A stretch of DNA of 54,868 nucleotides, taken from positions 1 to 54,868 of the forward strand of contig CAJQSE010000010.1 in NCBI GenBank assembly GCA_905612485.1, written 5' to 3'. Under the pieces are notes generated by a model that saw only the letters and a program-made list of their open reading frames with translations, did no database searches and was not told the DNA's origin. This DNA comes from an uncultured Candidatus Nitrosopumilus sp. (GTDB lineage Archaea; Thermoproteota; Nitrososphaeria; Nitrososphaerales; Nitrosopumilaceae). This document shows, one piece after another, positions 21,868 to 29,829 of the stretch; the stretch's first letter is position 1; the number at the start of each line of letters is the position of its first letter. The position numbers were made by a program, and so were the translations under genes.

Positions 21868-22926
21868 TTATTTTATTTTATATCGTAAAATTGCCAAAAC
21901 AGAATCATCAAGTTCAAGTTTTTTAATTATCTCTGAGGAGGTAGCAAATTCTATTTTACAAGAGGTTTTTTTGGCAATTTCCAACATTTTCAGAATATTT
22001 TTAAATTGAGAATTAGTATGATAGTTTGCAGAAACAATTAATGTTTCAACACTACCCATTTCTAAAGCACGATAAATAACATTATTTCTTTTGGCAGTCA
22101 ATCCGTCTTTTACTAATGTTTCATATTTTTGAATTAATTCTCTCATGTGTTTTTTTCTATATTCATATAGATGATGAATAATTATTTTATGAATATCATT
22201 TATTGGAGTGGTAAAAGATAGACCTTCAACAAATCTGCATTTAAAAGATAATTCAGAATTTAATTCATCATAAAATTCTGTTTTTCCAGGACCATTTCCA
22301 CCTAAAAGTACCAATTCAGTATCAGTATCCATTAGCCTTACTTTATTTGCAACCTTTTTGAAAAATACGTGGATTTTTGTTTGCCTTGCACGTAAAAATC
22401 GACCTTGACTTTGTCCACCTTTTTTATGTCTTCCCTGTAAATCAATTCTTAGTTTAGATTCTTGTACAATTTTATTACCATGAAATTTTTGTATTCGAGC
22501 AGTTTTTTGATCAACAGTTATTACTAAAACATTATAATTTATTTTTAAAATATCAGAAAAGGGTTTTACGTATGGTTTTTTATTTACCATGTAGATATAA
22601 GGTAATTTTTGAGATGTTCCAATAACTTTGAATTGAATTTTTTCATTTTTTATCCAACCAAAAATACATAGTGTTTTAGTAAATTTTCCAACAGATACTG
22701 GATTCTTTTTTAGTTCTAATATTTTGGTTTCAATTTTATTTTCAATTTTCTTTAATGATTCAGACCTGCGTGTTTCTTGCAATAATTGGATAGTGTCTTT
22801 TCCCTTACCATAGGGATAGTATACTGAAATACACTGTGAATTAATTTCTTTTAATTCTTGTACAAATTGATTTAATGACAACCATTCAGAAGGTGTAATT
22901 TCAGATAATGAAGAACGACTACTCAT
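21868..22926 (-). CDS. eRF1-like GGQ protein lacking the NIKS stop-codon domain
   Basis: This 352-residue protein aligns with archaeal release factor eRF1 domains 2 and 3. Domain 2 has GRHKKGGQSQGRFLRAR (about 185-201) with the catalytic GGQ that triggers peptidyl-tRNA hydrolysis. Domain 3 follows, with VETLIVSANYH near 293-303. The N-terminal region is short and has no NIKS or YxCxxxF motif, so it should not read stop codons. This layout is like Vms1/ANKZF1 and baeRF proteins, suggesting a role in ribosome rescue. ATG at 22926 is preferred over TTG at 22929. Confidence 0.75.
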   Translation of the reverse strand: MSSRSSLSEITPSEWLSLNQFVQELKEINSQCISVYYPYGKGKDTIQLLQETRRSESLKKIENKIETKILELKKNPVSVGKFTKTLCIFGWIKNEKIQFKVIGTSQKLPYIYMVNKKPYVKPFSDILKINYNVLVITVDQKTARIQKFHGNKIVQESKLRIDLQGRHKKGGQSQGRFLRARQTKIHVFFKKVANKVRLMDTDTELVLLGGNGPGKTEFYDELNSELSFKCRFVEGLSFTTPINDIHKIIIHHLYEYRKKHMRELIQKYETLVKDGLTAKRNNVIYRALEMGSVETLIVSANYHTNSQFKNILKMLEIAKKTSCKIEFATSSEIIKKLELDDSVLAILRYKIK

Positions 22927-23068
22927 CAAAAATGATGAAATTGTTATTGTAATAAAAGTTTGAAAAATGGTTTAAAATAAGAAATTACTAGACATGAAAT
23001 CATCTAAAAATTACAAAGTAACAACAATTTCACTCTAAAGATGATTTTTTAAATAAATTTGAAATAGC

Positions 23069-23078
23069 TTATATACTA
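23069..23078 (+). promoter_or_regulatory. TATA box of tfb-tbp operon
   Basis: CTTATATACT lies 9 bp before the first possible GTG (23087) and about 31 bp before the in-frame TTG at 23105. Given a normal TATA-to-start-site distance of about 25 bp, transcription begins near 23098-23100. The GTG would then be outside the transcript. Confidence 0.55.
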
Positions 23079-23104
23079 ACGGCGTTGTGAAAGACTGTAT
23101 TATT

Positions 23105-24025
23105 TTGGTTCAAGAAATTACAAATACGGACGCACTTTGTGGTCGTTGTGGCAAAAATGGTATGCTTACAGATAATGTTACAGGAGAAAGATTCTGTGGT
23201 AAATGTGGTTTTGTAATTTCTGAAACTTTACAAGATGCAGGTCCAGAATGGAGATCATTTTCAAAAGAAGGAGGAGCTGATCCAACTAGAACTGGAGCTC
23301 CAACATCATTGACGATGCACGATAGAGGACTTGCAACAATTATCAATCCATTAAACAAAGATGCATCTGGAAAACCATTATCAACATCTATGAAAAGTAC
23401 TATTGAGCGTCTTAGAACTTGGGATAGTAGAAGTAAAGTTAATGCATCGTCAGATAAAAATTTGAGACAAGCATTAAGTGAACTTGCAACATTAAAGGAT
23501 AAACTTTCACTTTCAGATTCAGTTATTGAAAAAGCTGCTTACATTTACAGAAAAGCATTAGAAAAAGGATTAGTTAAAGGTCGTTCAATTTCTGCATTAA
23601 TTGCATCAGCATTGTATGCAGCTTGTAGAGATACAGAAACACCAAGAACCCTAAAAGATGTTGCAGATGCAGGAAATATTAAGAAAAAAGATATCGCAAG
23701 ATGTTACAGACTATTACATAGAGAATTAGAATTAAAAATGCCAGTAGTTGATCCAACACAATGTGTTGCAAAGATTGCAAGTAAATTACAAATTTCTGAA
23801 AAAACAAAACGTTATGGAATTAAAGTGTTAAGAGAAGCACAGGAACATGAAGAATCTGCAGGTAAAGATCCAATGGGTCTTGCAGCAGCAGCACTCTACC
23901 TATCATGTGTTAAAAATGGGGAAGATAGAACTCAACGAGACATAGCAGAAGCTGCAAATGTAACAGAAGTAACAATAAGAAATAGATACAAGGGGCTCAG
24001 ATTGGATCAGAGTATAGTGAGGTAG
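23105..24025 (+). CDS. tfb: Transcription initiation factor TFB (canonical)
   Basis: This 306-residue protein has a complete N-terminal zinc ribbon (CGRC and CGKCG), a B-finger/linker (EWRSF, TGAPTSLTMHDRGLATII) and two cyclin repeats ending in EVTIRNRYKGLR. It recruits RNA polymerase to TBP-bound promoters. The frame opens at GTG 23087, but the TATA position argues for TTG 23105. It is 11 bp upstream of the TBP gene, forming a core initiation operon. Confidence 0.93.
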   Translation: MVQEITNTDALCGRCGKNGMLTDNVTGERFCGKCGFVISETLQDAGPEWRSFSKEGGADPTRTGAPTSLTMHDRGLATIINPLNKDASGKPLSTSMKSTIERLRTWDSRSKVNASSDKNLRQALSELATLKDKLSLSDSVIEKAAYIYRKALEKGLVKGRSISALIASALYAACRDTETPRTLKDVADAGNIKKKDIARCYRLLHRELELKMPVVDPTQCVAKIASKLQISEKTKRYGIKVLREAQEHEESAGKDPMGLAAAALYLSCVKNGEDRTQRDIAEAANVTEVTIRNRYKGLRLDQSIVR

Positions 24026-24036
24026 AATGAAATAAA

Positions 24037-24597
24037 ATGCCACAAACAAAACCAATTATTGCAATTGTAAACGTAGTAGCTTCAGCAACAATTGATCAAA
24101 AATTAGATCTTGTAGATATTACAAAAAAATTTCCAGATGTAGAATACCATCCAGAACAATTTCCAGGAGCAGTATTTAGACTAAAAAATCCAAAAACAGC
24201 CACTCTATTATTTAGTTCAGGTAAAATGGTATGTACTGGTGCAAAATCACAAGAATTAGCAGAAACTGCAGTATCAAATGTAGTAAAAATATTAAGAAAA
24301 GGCAAAATCAAAATAAAAAAAGATGCCGTAGTTACAATTCAAAATATTGTATCTTCAATTAATCTTGGAGGTAAAGTCAACTTGGAGCAAGCAGCAAGAA
24401 CATTACCAAGAAGTATGTATGAACCAGAACAATTTCCAGGTTTGATTCACAGAATGCTTGACCCAAAAACAGTCATCTTGATTTTTGCATCAGGAAAATT
24501 AGTTTGTGTTGGAGCTAAACTTGAAAAGGAGATTCATCGATCAGTTCACCAAATTCACAGTCTATTAGAAGAAAAAGAACTAATGGTTTACGATTAA
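24037..24597 (+). CDS. tbp: TATA-box-binding protein TBP
   Basis: This 186-residue protein has two imperfect ~90-residue repeats, each with the TBP pattern: EYHPEQFPGAVFRLKNPKTATLLFSSGKMVCTGAKS in the first and MYEPEQFPGLIHRMLDPKTVILIFASGKLVCVGAK in the second. It binds TATA boxes in the saddle fold. The C-terminal tail is short and less acidic than in some archaea. Confidence 0.96.
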   Translation: MPQTKPIIAIVNVVASATIDQKLDLVDITKKFPDVEYHPEQFPGAVFRLKNPKTATLLFSSGKMVCTGAKSQELAETAVSNVVKILRKGKIKIKKDAVVTIQNIVSSINLGGKVNLEQAARTLPRSMYEPEQFPGLIHRMLDPKTVILIFASGKLVCVGAKLEKEIHRSVHQIHSLLEEKELMVYD

Positions 24598-24683
24598 TTA
24601 AACATCACATAAAACAATAATTTTTTCAATTTTAAATCAGGTTAAGAAAAACAAATAAAAGATAAGGGAATGGAGATATTACG

Positions 24684-24959
24684 TTGTCAAATAAAGTAAA
24701 ATGCTCACACATCCTTGTTGAAAAACAAAGTCAAGCAATAGAATTACTAGAAGAAATTAAAAAAGGTAAAAAATTTGGAGCAGTTGCAAAAGAAACATCC
24801 ACATGCCCTAGTGGAAAAAAAGAAGGTGATTTAGGATATTTCACAAAAGGACAAATGGTCAAAGAATTTGAGGATGTTGCTTTTAAATTACAAATTGGAG
24901 AGGTATCTGAGCCTGTTAAAACAGAATTTGGATATCATATTATCAAACGATCAGGATAA
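24684..24959 (+). CDS. Parvulin-type peptidyl-prolyl isomerase
   Basis: This 91-residue protein is a minimal single-domain parvulin: KCSHILVEK, then FGAVAKETSTCPSGKKEGDLGYFTKGQMVKEFEDVAFKLQIGEVSEPVKTEFGYHII. Thaumarchaeal parvulins of this size are known. No signal peptide, so it is cytoplasmic. TTG start gives the standard N-terminus. Confidence 0.9.
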   Translation: MSNKVKCSHILVEKQSQAIELLEEIKKGKKFGAVAKETSTCPSGKKEGDLGYFTKGQMVKEFEDVAFKLQIGEVSEPVKTEFGYHIIKRSG

Positions 24960-24975
24960 TAGAATCTTAATAAAA

Positions 24976-25251
24976 ATGACAGTTCTAACTGAAAAAAATT
25001 TAAATGATATTTTAGAATATTTAGAAAAATCAATCAGTAATTTAGCAACAGATGTATTTGATAATTTAGAGATCGAAGGAGGAGTTCAAGGAGTAAAAAG
25101 TTTTCTAGAAAATCAATTTGATATTAGATTAGAGAATTTGTTAATTGCAAAAAAAAGTAGTATTCATCATTTAGAATCAAGAATGAAAAATAAAGTGATA
25201 ATAAAAAAACAAGAAATCATAGAAAGTGTTTCTAAAAAATATGAGAATTAA
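24976..25251 (+). CDS. Hypothetical helical protein
   Basis: This 91-residue, mostly helical protein (MTVLTEKNLNDILEYLEKSISNLATDV) has a Lys/Ile-rich C-terminus. The frame is open further upstream inside the parvulin gene, but ATG at 24976 follows the parvulin stop by 16 bp and is the sensible start. No family is recognised. It overlaps the end of the convergent helicase gene by 4 bp. Confidence 0.6.
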   Translation: MTVLTEKNLNDILEYLEKSISNLATDVFDNLEIEGGVQGVKSFLENQFDIRLENLLIAKKSSIHHLESRMKNKVIIKKQEIIESVSKKYEN

Positions 25252-26774
25252 ATAAAAGCATCAAGGCCAGTTTTTTGAGATTTATCAGTTTTATTTTTTT
25301 CTAAAACTTTAGTCATTTTAGATCCCATTGATTTTGCTGCAGTAATTTTTCTTTTACCAATCCAATAATATGTCTCATCAATTGTATTTTTAGCAATTAA
25401 TACAACTAGTTTACCAGTGTCTTTTCTGCCCGTTCTTCCCCTTCGTTGAATGAATCTAATTGAACTTGGAACATTATCATAAAAAATCACCTGATTAACT
25501 TCTGCAATATCCAGTCCTTCCTCCCCAACACGTGTTGCAACTAATACTTTGAATTCACCATCCCGAAATTTTTGTACGATCTCTATCTGTTTTTTTTGCT
25601 TTAATCCAGCATCACCTGCTTTCCCAATCAAAATACCTGCAGGAATTCCAAGTTCAGTAAGTTTGTTAAAAATCATATCTACAGAATCACGATAACTAGT
25701 AAAGATCAAGGCTTTACCAGGAACAGAATCTAAAATTTCTTTTAATTTTGGAATTTTTGAATGTTCTATGCCGTGTGATTGTGCTTCTTTTGCAAGAGTT
25801 AGTGCTTTAGTAAAATTAGGATCAAGTTCAAACAGATCTTTTACGCCTACTCCTTTTTTTGCCTGTGCACGCTTACAAAATTGTAAAAATGGAGTAATAC
25901 CATGAGCTTCAAGCATGTTAAGAGCATAATGAATTCTAATTCCAGAAAATAATGGTTTTGCAGATTTTCTACTTTTTGCCAATACAAACGGTCTCAATCG
26001 AAGTAATGCTGAAAGAGATTGTTGATCATTTAATTTAAGGCCATTTTTTCTAAGAGCACCATACCGTTCATCTAAAGCTAATTTTAATAATTTTTGAATG
26101 GATTTTAATTCTGGAGGTAATTCAACATTAATCCATTCAGTTTTAGTTTCTTGGATGTATGGTTTTACATCAGGACTGTTTTCAGTTCTCTCAGCAACAC
26201 TTGAAATTTTTAATCGTGTTAGAATCTCAGTAGCTTTTTCTTGCTCACTTGGAAGTGTCGCAGTCATTCCCAAAAGTCGAGTATCTGAATTTTCAAAATA
26301 TTTAGCAATGCTAGAGTATGCGTAATCTCCAGTAGTGCGATGTACTTCATCAAAAATTACCAAACTAAATTGTTGTGAAGTTATAATTTTTCTATTTAGA
26401 TCATTTCTAGCAACTTCAGGGGTAGCACAAATTATACGACTATTCCAAAGTTCAATTCGTTTTTCAACTGTATCTTCCCCAGTGATTAGTGTTATATCAT
26501 CAATTGTCAGATTTTTTTTTAAAAAGTCAAAATGTTGATTTACTAAAACTCGAGTTGGAGCTAAAAACAAAATTCCAGTGGATTCATTGGATAAATATTC
26601 AGCAATGACATGTAATGCAATAGTAGTTTTTCCAAGACCAGTAGGTAAAACTACAACACAGTTTTCATTCATTGCCTGATTTGCAAGATTAATTTGATAA
26701 TCTCGTTTTTCTACAGAATTTTTTTGCACGTATTTTTTTTCAATATATTCAATCAAAGTATAAAGAAAAATCAA
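25248..26774 (-). CDS. Hef/FANCM-type SF2 helicase (no nuclease domain)
   Basis: This 508-residue protein has SF2 motifs in order: I LPTGLGKTT, Ia APTRVLVNQH, II DEVH, III MTATLPS, IV LIFTSYRDS, V ATRVGEEGLDI, VI QRRGRTGR. The Hef/MPH1-type insert lies between the two RecA domains. The XPF-like nuclease part of euryarchaeal Hef is absent. It is expected to remodel stalled forks and branched DNA. The start is TTG at 26774; a TTG seven codons in is an alternative. A C-terminal KSQKTGLDAFI tail fits a PCNA-binding PIP-like motif (Q-K-T-G-L-D-A-F-I). Confidence 0.87.
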   Translation of the reverse strand: MIFLYTLIEYIEKKYVQKNSVEKRDYQINLANQAMNENCVVVLPTGLGKTTIALHVIAEYLSNESTGILFLAPTRVLVNQHFDFLKKNLTIDDITLITGEDTVEKRIELWNSRIICATPEVARNDLNRKIITSQQFSLVIFDEVHRTTGDYAYSSIAKYFENSDTRLLGMTATLPSEQEKATEILTRLKISSVAERTENSPDVKPYIQETKTEWINVELPPELKSIQKLLKLALDERYGALRKNGLKLNDQQSLSALLRLRPFVLAKSRKSAKPLFSGIRIHYALNMLEAHGITPFLQFCKRAQAKKGVGVKDLFELDPNFTKALTLAKEAQSHGIEHSKIPKLKEILDSVPGKALIFTSYRDSVDMIFNKLTELGIPAGILIGKAGDAGLKQKKQIEIVQKFRDGEFKVLVATRVGEEGLDIAEVNQVIFYDNVPSSIRFIQRRGRTGRKDTGKLVVLIAKNTIDETYYWIGKRKITAAKSMGSKMTKVLEKNKTDKSQKTGLDAFI

Positions 26775-26918
26775 AATTTAGGAATTTTATGCTTTCCATG
26801 TGTAAAATACTATATCTTGATCAATATTGAAGAAAAAAGGTTTCAGGCACAAAATTTGTGACCAATACAATAATTATGAATAAGATAGATTTAGATAATT
26901 TATTCAGATAAAATAATT

Positions 26919-26993
26919 ATGATTTCCAAAGGTCTCATTTTAGGAATATGTATAATCATAACAGGTGCAATTCTACTAACAATGACAAAATAG
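26919..26993 (+). CDS. Possible 24-residue membrane peptide
   Basis: ATG 26919 to TAG 26991-26993 encodes one hydrophobic helix (ISKGLILGICIIITGAILL) with a polar tail. A TATA-like stretch lies about 22 bp upstream. Together with the next entry it fills the 420-bp gap between the helicase and the 27216 gene. No homology evidence. Confidence 0.35.
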   Translation: MISKGLILGICIIITGAILLTMTK

Positions 26994-27006
26994 TAATCAA
27001 AATAAA

Positions 27007-27117
27007 TTATTTTAAAAAGGCTAGAATGCCACCAGCAATCAATCCCCCAATTACAAGAAGAATCATACTTTTAGCAGAAAATACAGAATTAGTGTACTTG
27101 CTCCAAAATTTATCCAT
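27007..27117 (-). CDS. Possible 36-residue single-helix membrane protein
   Basis: ATG 27117 to TAA 27007-27009 encodes MDKFWSKYTN..., then a Gly-rich transmembrane helix (MILLVIGGLIAGGILAFL) and a final Lys. Amphipathic N-terminus plus Gly-rich helix is typical of small real membrane proteins. The overlapping plus-strand frame looks like its shadow. TTG starts slightly upstream are possible. Confidence 0.45.
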   Translation of the reverse strand: MDKFWSKYTNSVFSAKSMILLVIGGLIAGGILAFLK

Positions 27118-27215
27118 ATCAAACAAATGATTATTCAATTCATTAAGTTTTTGGATAAATTAAAAAAATCAAACAAAATATGTGAATACAAATAGAAGTG
27201 CAAATAGATAAAATT

Positions 27216-27452
27216 ATGCCATTGTTATGTAAAGAATGTAATGAAAGAAGATTTCCCATTGCATTTACAGGAGAAAGAGATGCATTATGGCTTTGTGAGA
27301 AATGTAAAAACTTTGTAAATATTAAAGATGAATTTATTCGTGAATGGACAGAAAAAGAAATGGAAGAAAACAAATTGAAATTAGAGAATTTCAATAATGA
27401 TGTAACTGTAAAAAAAACACCAGAGATTAAAAGACGTAGTGGCGTAAATTAG
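27216..27452 (+). CDS. Small CxxC zinc protein
   Basis: This 78-residue protein begins MPLLCKEC and has a second knuckle CEKC about 20 residues later, forming a zinc ribbon followed by a long charged helix. A GTG at 27198 also opens the frame, but ATG 27216 places the first knuckle near the N-terminus as in similar proteins. Function unknown. Confidence 0.6.
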   Translation: MPLLCKECNERRFPIAFTGERDALWLCEKCKNFVNIKDEFIREWTEKEMEENKLKLENFNNDVTVKKTPEIKRRSGVN

Positions 27453-27493
27453 AAAATACATTGGAATAAATAATTTAATTTTAGACAAATATC

Positions 27494-27688
27494 ATGGCCG
27501 TTCTAAATAAAAAAAATATAATCAGAAACATCATGTTAGGGATTGGAATAATATTTGTAATATTATTTATAATTTTAGCATTAAATGATTTAGAATTAGG
27601 TGTAATTACTCAGTGGACAGTTATGTCATCGTACTTTATGATTATTTTCCTGATAATTGGAATAGTGCTCAGAATTACTCAAAAATAA
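27494..27688 (+). CDS. Small two-helix membrane protein
   Basis: This 64-residue protein has two transmembrane helices (IMLGIGIIFVILFIILAL and VMSSYFMIIFLIIGIVL) separated by a short acidic/polar loop, with positive residues at both ends. No family is recognised. Confidence 0.55.
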   Translation: MAVLNKKNIIRNIMLGIGIIFVILFIILALNDLELGVITQWTVMSSYFMIIFLIIGIVLRITQK

Positions 27689-27691
27689 TGC

Positions 27692-27844
27692 TCAAATATC
27701 TTGCCCAGTAGTTATCCATTCAAGTGTACGGAGTGCACCTTGATAATATTTCATAGCACCTATTGGATCAGATAATTTAGAAACATCAATCAATCGTTGC
27801 TCAATATCTTTTCGAAATGCTTCAATTTCTTTTTCAGTTTTCAT
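27692..27844 (-). CDS. Small 50-residue helical protein
   Basis: ATG 27844 to TGA 27692-27694 encodes MKTEKEIEAFRKDIEQRLIDV, then SDPIGAMKYYQGALRTLEWITTG. The regular amphipathic helices, sensible composition and snug position 3 bp after the convergent gene's stop argue for a real gene. No family is recognised. Confidence 0.6.
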   Translation of the reverse strand: MKTEKEIEAFRKDIEQRLIDVSKLSDPIGAMKYYQGALRTLEWITTGQDI

Positions 27845-27932
27845 TATTCATAGTAAGATTCAAAAAATATAAGTTAATTCATCACGAATTGTATAAAATT
27901 TAATTCATAAAAATAAGAAAAAAATATGGCTC

Positions 27933-28046
27933 TTACAAGAAATCTGTAAAGAGCACTAATCCAAGTGCTACGATTGTAATCATAGTTCCAGCCATGATTC
28001 CAAAGACTTTCTTTCCACTCAGTGGTTTTGTGTATTCTTTTTGCAT
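27933..28046 (-). CDS. Small 37-residue membrane protein
   Basis: ATG 28046 gives MQKEYTKPLSGKKVFG followed by one transmembrane helix (IMAGTMITIVALGLVLFTDFL). The frame is open to 28121, but a TATA-like element TGTTATAAC lies about 25 bp upstream of 28046, supporting the shorter, leaderless form. Function unknown. Confidence 0.55.
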   Translation of the reverse strand: MQKEYTKPLSGKKVFGIMAGTMITIVALGLVLFTDFL

Positions 28047-28262
28047 GAATAAACTAAACAAAGTAGGGTTATAACAAAAACTCATCTTGGTGTTTTTTTG
28101 TTTTCCCCCTTGATTATTCATAAAATATCATTATAGATATTGTAAGTCAAAAGCCCATAGTTTAATACAAAAAAGAATAGTCCAATTTGGAATACATTGA
28201 ATTTAAATTCTTTATTTTCTATAATTGCCAAAGACTAAATAATTTATAAAAAAATATTCATT

Positions 28263-28478
28263 ATGCCAATTCCATGTAAATTACCAATTCTAAAAAATAT
28301 TAGTTACCTTAGCGGAATGATGTTCATATTTTCATTATTTGTTCCACTAATTTCTGAAACGCCATCAACAGTTGATATTAATTCACTAACAATAATTTCA
28401 ATAACTGGAATGATCATATCGTTTGGAATAGGTATGAAGATTAGAAAAAAACTAGCAAAGAAAAAAGTTAATTGGTAA
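28263..28478 (+). CDS. Small two-helix membrane protein
   Basis: This 71-residue protein has two hydrophobic helices (about 16-31 and 43-58) with a polar loop, and a lysine-rich C-terminus. It overlaps the end of the convergent repeat-protein gene by 11 bp. No family is recognised. Confidence 0.5.
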   Translation: MPIPCKLPILKNISYLSGMMFIFSLFVPLISETPSTVDINSLTIISITGMIISFGIGMKIRKKLAKKKVNW

Positions 28479-29172
28479 TTTTCATAAATCCTTCTTGTAC
28501 CAAAAATTGAATTCCTTGTACAAATGAAGCATCATCAATGGAGCCATCAGCCCACCAGCCTGCATTGTTTTTAATCCAGACAGGAATTTTGTTACTATCT
28601 GTTCCGGAACCTTGTTGAGTTACAGGAATTTTCATAAATCCTTCTTGTACCAAAAATTGAATTCCTTGTACAAATGAAGTATCATCAATGGAGCCATCAG
28701 CCCACCAGCCTGCATTGTTTTTAATCCAGACAGGAATTTCAGACGTGTTTGATGCCGTTGTAGAAGTATTTCCAGCACTAATCAGAAAAGAGAACGTGTT
28801 TACAGTGGATTTAGAATTCCCATATTGAGATCTAACAATATATTTCCCATCAGAGAATTTTTCACTTAATTCTACGGTGTAAGAGAATTTACCATAATTA
28901 TCAACAGGTATTTTTTTAGTTATGATTAAATTTTTACTAAAATCAAAAACAGAAATTCGCAAAGAACGGTCTTCATCATATTTATTTACAGAACCAGTAA
29001 ACATTACAGATTCTCCAAGAGCATATGATTCTTGGTTAGATGTAATTTCTACAGTGTAGTTATTTGCAGAATTATTTTCAGGAGGACCGCCATACCCAAA
29101 AGCAGATTGACCTATTGCAGAAACAGCAAATATAGAAACCATTGTAATGATGAAAAATGTGTTAAGTTTCAT
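28468..29172 (-). CDS. Secreted Ig-like protein with two WIKNNAGWWA repeats
   Basis: This 234-residue protein has a signal peptide (about 1-27), an Ig-like domain of about 95 residues (VEITSNQESYALGESVMFTGSV then DGKYIVRSQYGN) and two ~40-residue repeats with the core WIKNNAGWWADGSIDD and FVQGIQFLVQEGFMKI. The Ig-like part resembles macroglobulin/bacterial surface-adhesion modules. The repeat is shared with the partial gene at 1-402. It is probably cell-surface located; function unknown. Confidence 0.8.
   Translation of the reverse strand: MKLNTFFIITMVSIFAVSAIGQSAFGYGGPPENNSANNYTVEITSNQESYALGESVMFTGSVNKYDEDRSLRISVFDFSKNLIITKKIPVDNYGKFSYTVELSEKFSDGKYIVRSQYGNSKSTVNTFSFLISAGNTSTTASNTSEIPVWIKNNAGWWADGSIDDTSFVQGIQFLVQEGFMKIPVTQQGSGTDSNKIPVWIKNNAGWWADGSIDDASFVQGIQFLVQEGFMKITN
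28478..28739 (-). repeat. Near-identical 150-bp-period coding duplication
   Basis: Segments 28478-28589 and 28628-28739 are identical over 112 bp except for one base. They lie at an exact 150-bp offset, which is 50 codons. The near identity at synonymous sites shows recent duplication or gene conversion within the gene. Confidence 0.92.
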
Positions 29173-29273
29173 TTCGTTATGTGATATTTTAATTTGAATT
29201 TAAAGGTGAGGAATAGAATAAATTTTAAAATAAATTATGATCGCAAATAAATCATAATTAACGAGATCCATAT

Positions 29274-29825
29274 ATGGTACAATTAGACATAATTCGTATG
29301 AGTGATTCTTTTGAGAGGCCAGATTGGGATGAATATTTTATGTTACAAGCAGAATTGGCAAAATTACGTTCAAATTGTATGACCAGACAAGTGGGAGCAG
29401 TAATTGTTAGAAACCACAGACAATTAGCAACAGGGTATAACGGAACACCGCCTGGAATCAAAAATTGTTTTGAAGGAGGATGTAAAAGATGTCAACTTAG
29501 AATGGAAGGAAAAATCAAATCAGGTGCTTCACTAGATAGATGTGTATGCAATCATGCCGAAGCAAATGCAATCATGCACTGTGCAATTTTAGGAATTGAG
29601 GCAGGTACAGCAGGAGCTATACTATACACAACCTTTGTGCCATGCCTAGAATGTACAAAAATGGCAATAACAATTGGAATAAAAAAATTTGTTTGTCTTG
29701 ATAAATATCCTGAAACAGATTATGATTTACTAAATGAGGCAGGTGTAGAAGTAATTCATTTAGATAAAAATAAAATTGTAAAATGGGCAAAAGAGTTAGT
29801 TAGTAAATACGAGAATTCTGTGTAA
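29274..29825 (+). CDS. dCMP/cytidine deaminase (ComEB type)
   Basis: This 183-residue protein has the zinc deaminase motifs: HAEANAI with the catalytic Glu and a zinc His, and PCLEC for the two Cys ligands. Additional Cys/His residues (CFEGGCKRC, CVCNH) are as in dCMP deaminases. It makes dUMP for dTMP synthesis. ATG at 29298 is an alternative start. polB starts 4 bp downstream, so the two are one transcription unit. Confidence 0.88.
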   Translation: MVQLDIIRMSDSFERPDWDEYFMLQAELAKLRSNCMTRQVGAVIVRNHRQLATGYNGTPPGIKNCFEGGCKRCQLRMEGKIKSGASLDRCVCNHAEANAIMHCAILGIEAGTAGAILYTTFVPCLECTKMAITIGIKKFVCLDKYPETDYDLLNEAGVEVIHLDKNKIVKWAKELVSKYENSV

Positions 29826-29829
29826 GAAA

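Noticed and set aside
28478-28739. Direct repeats as a CRISPR array
   Set aside because: There are only two 112-bp copies, they are coding in frame, and the protein repeat explains them.
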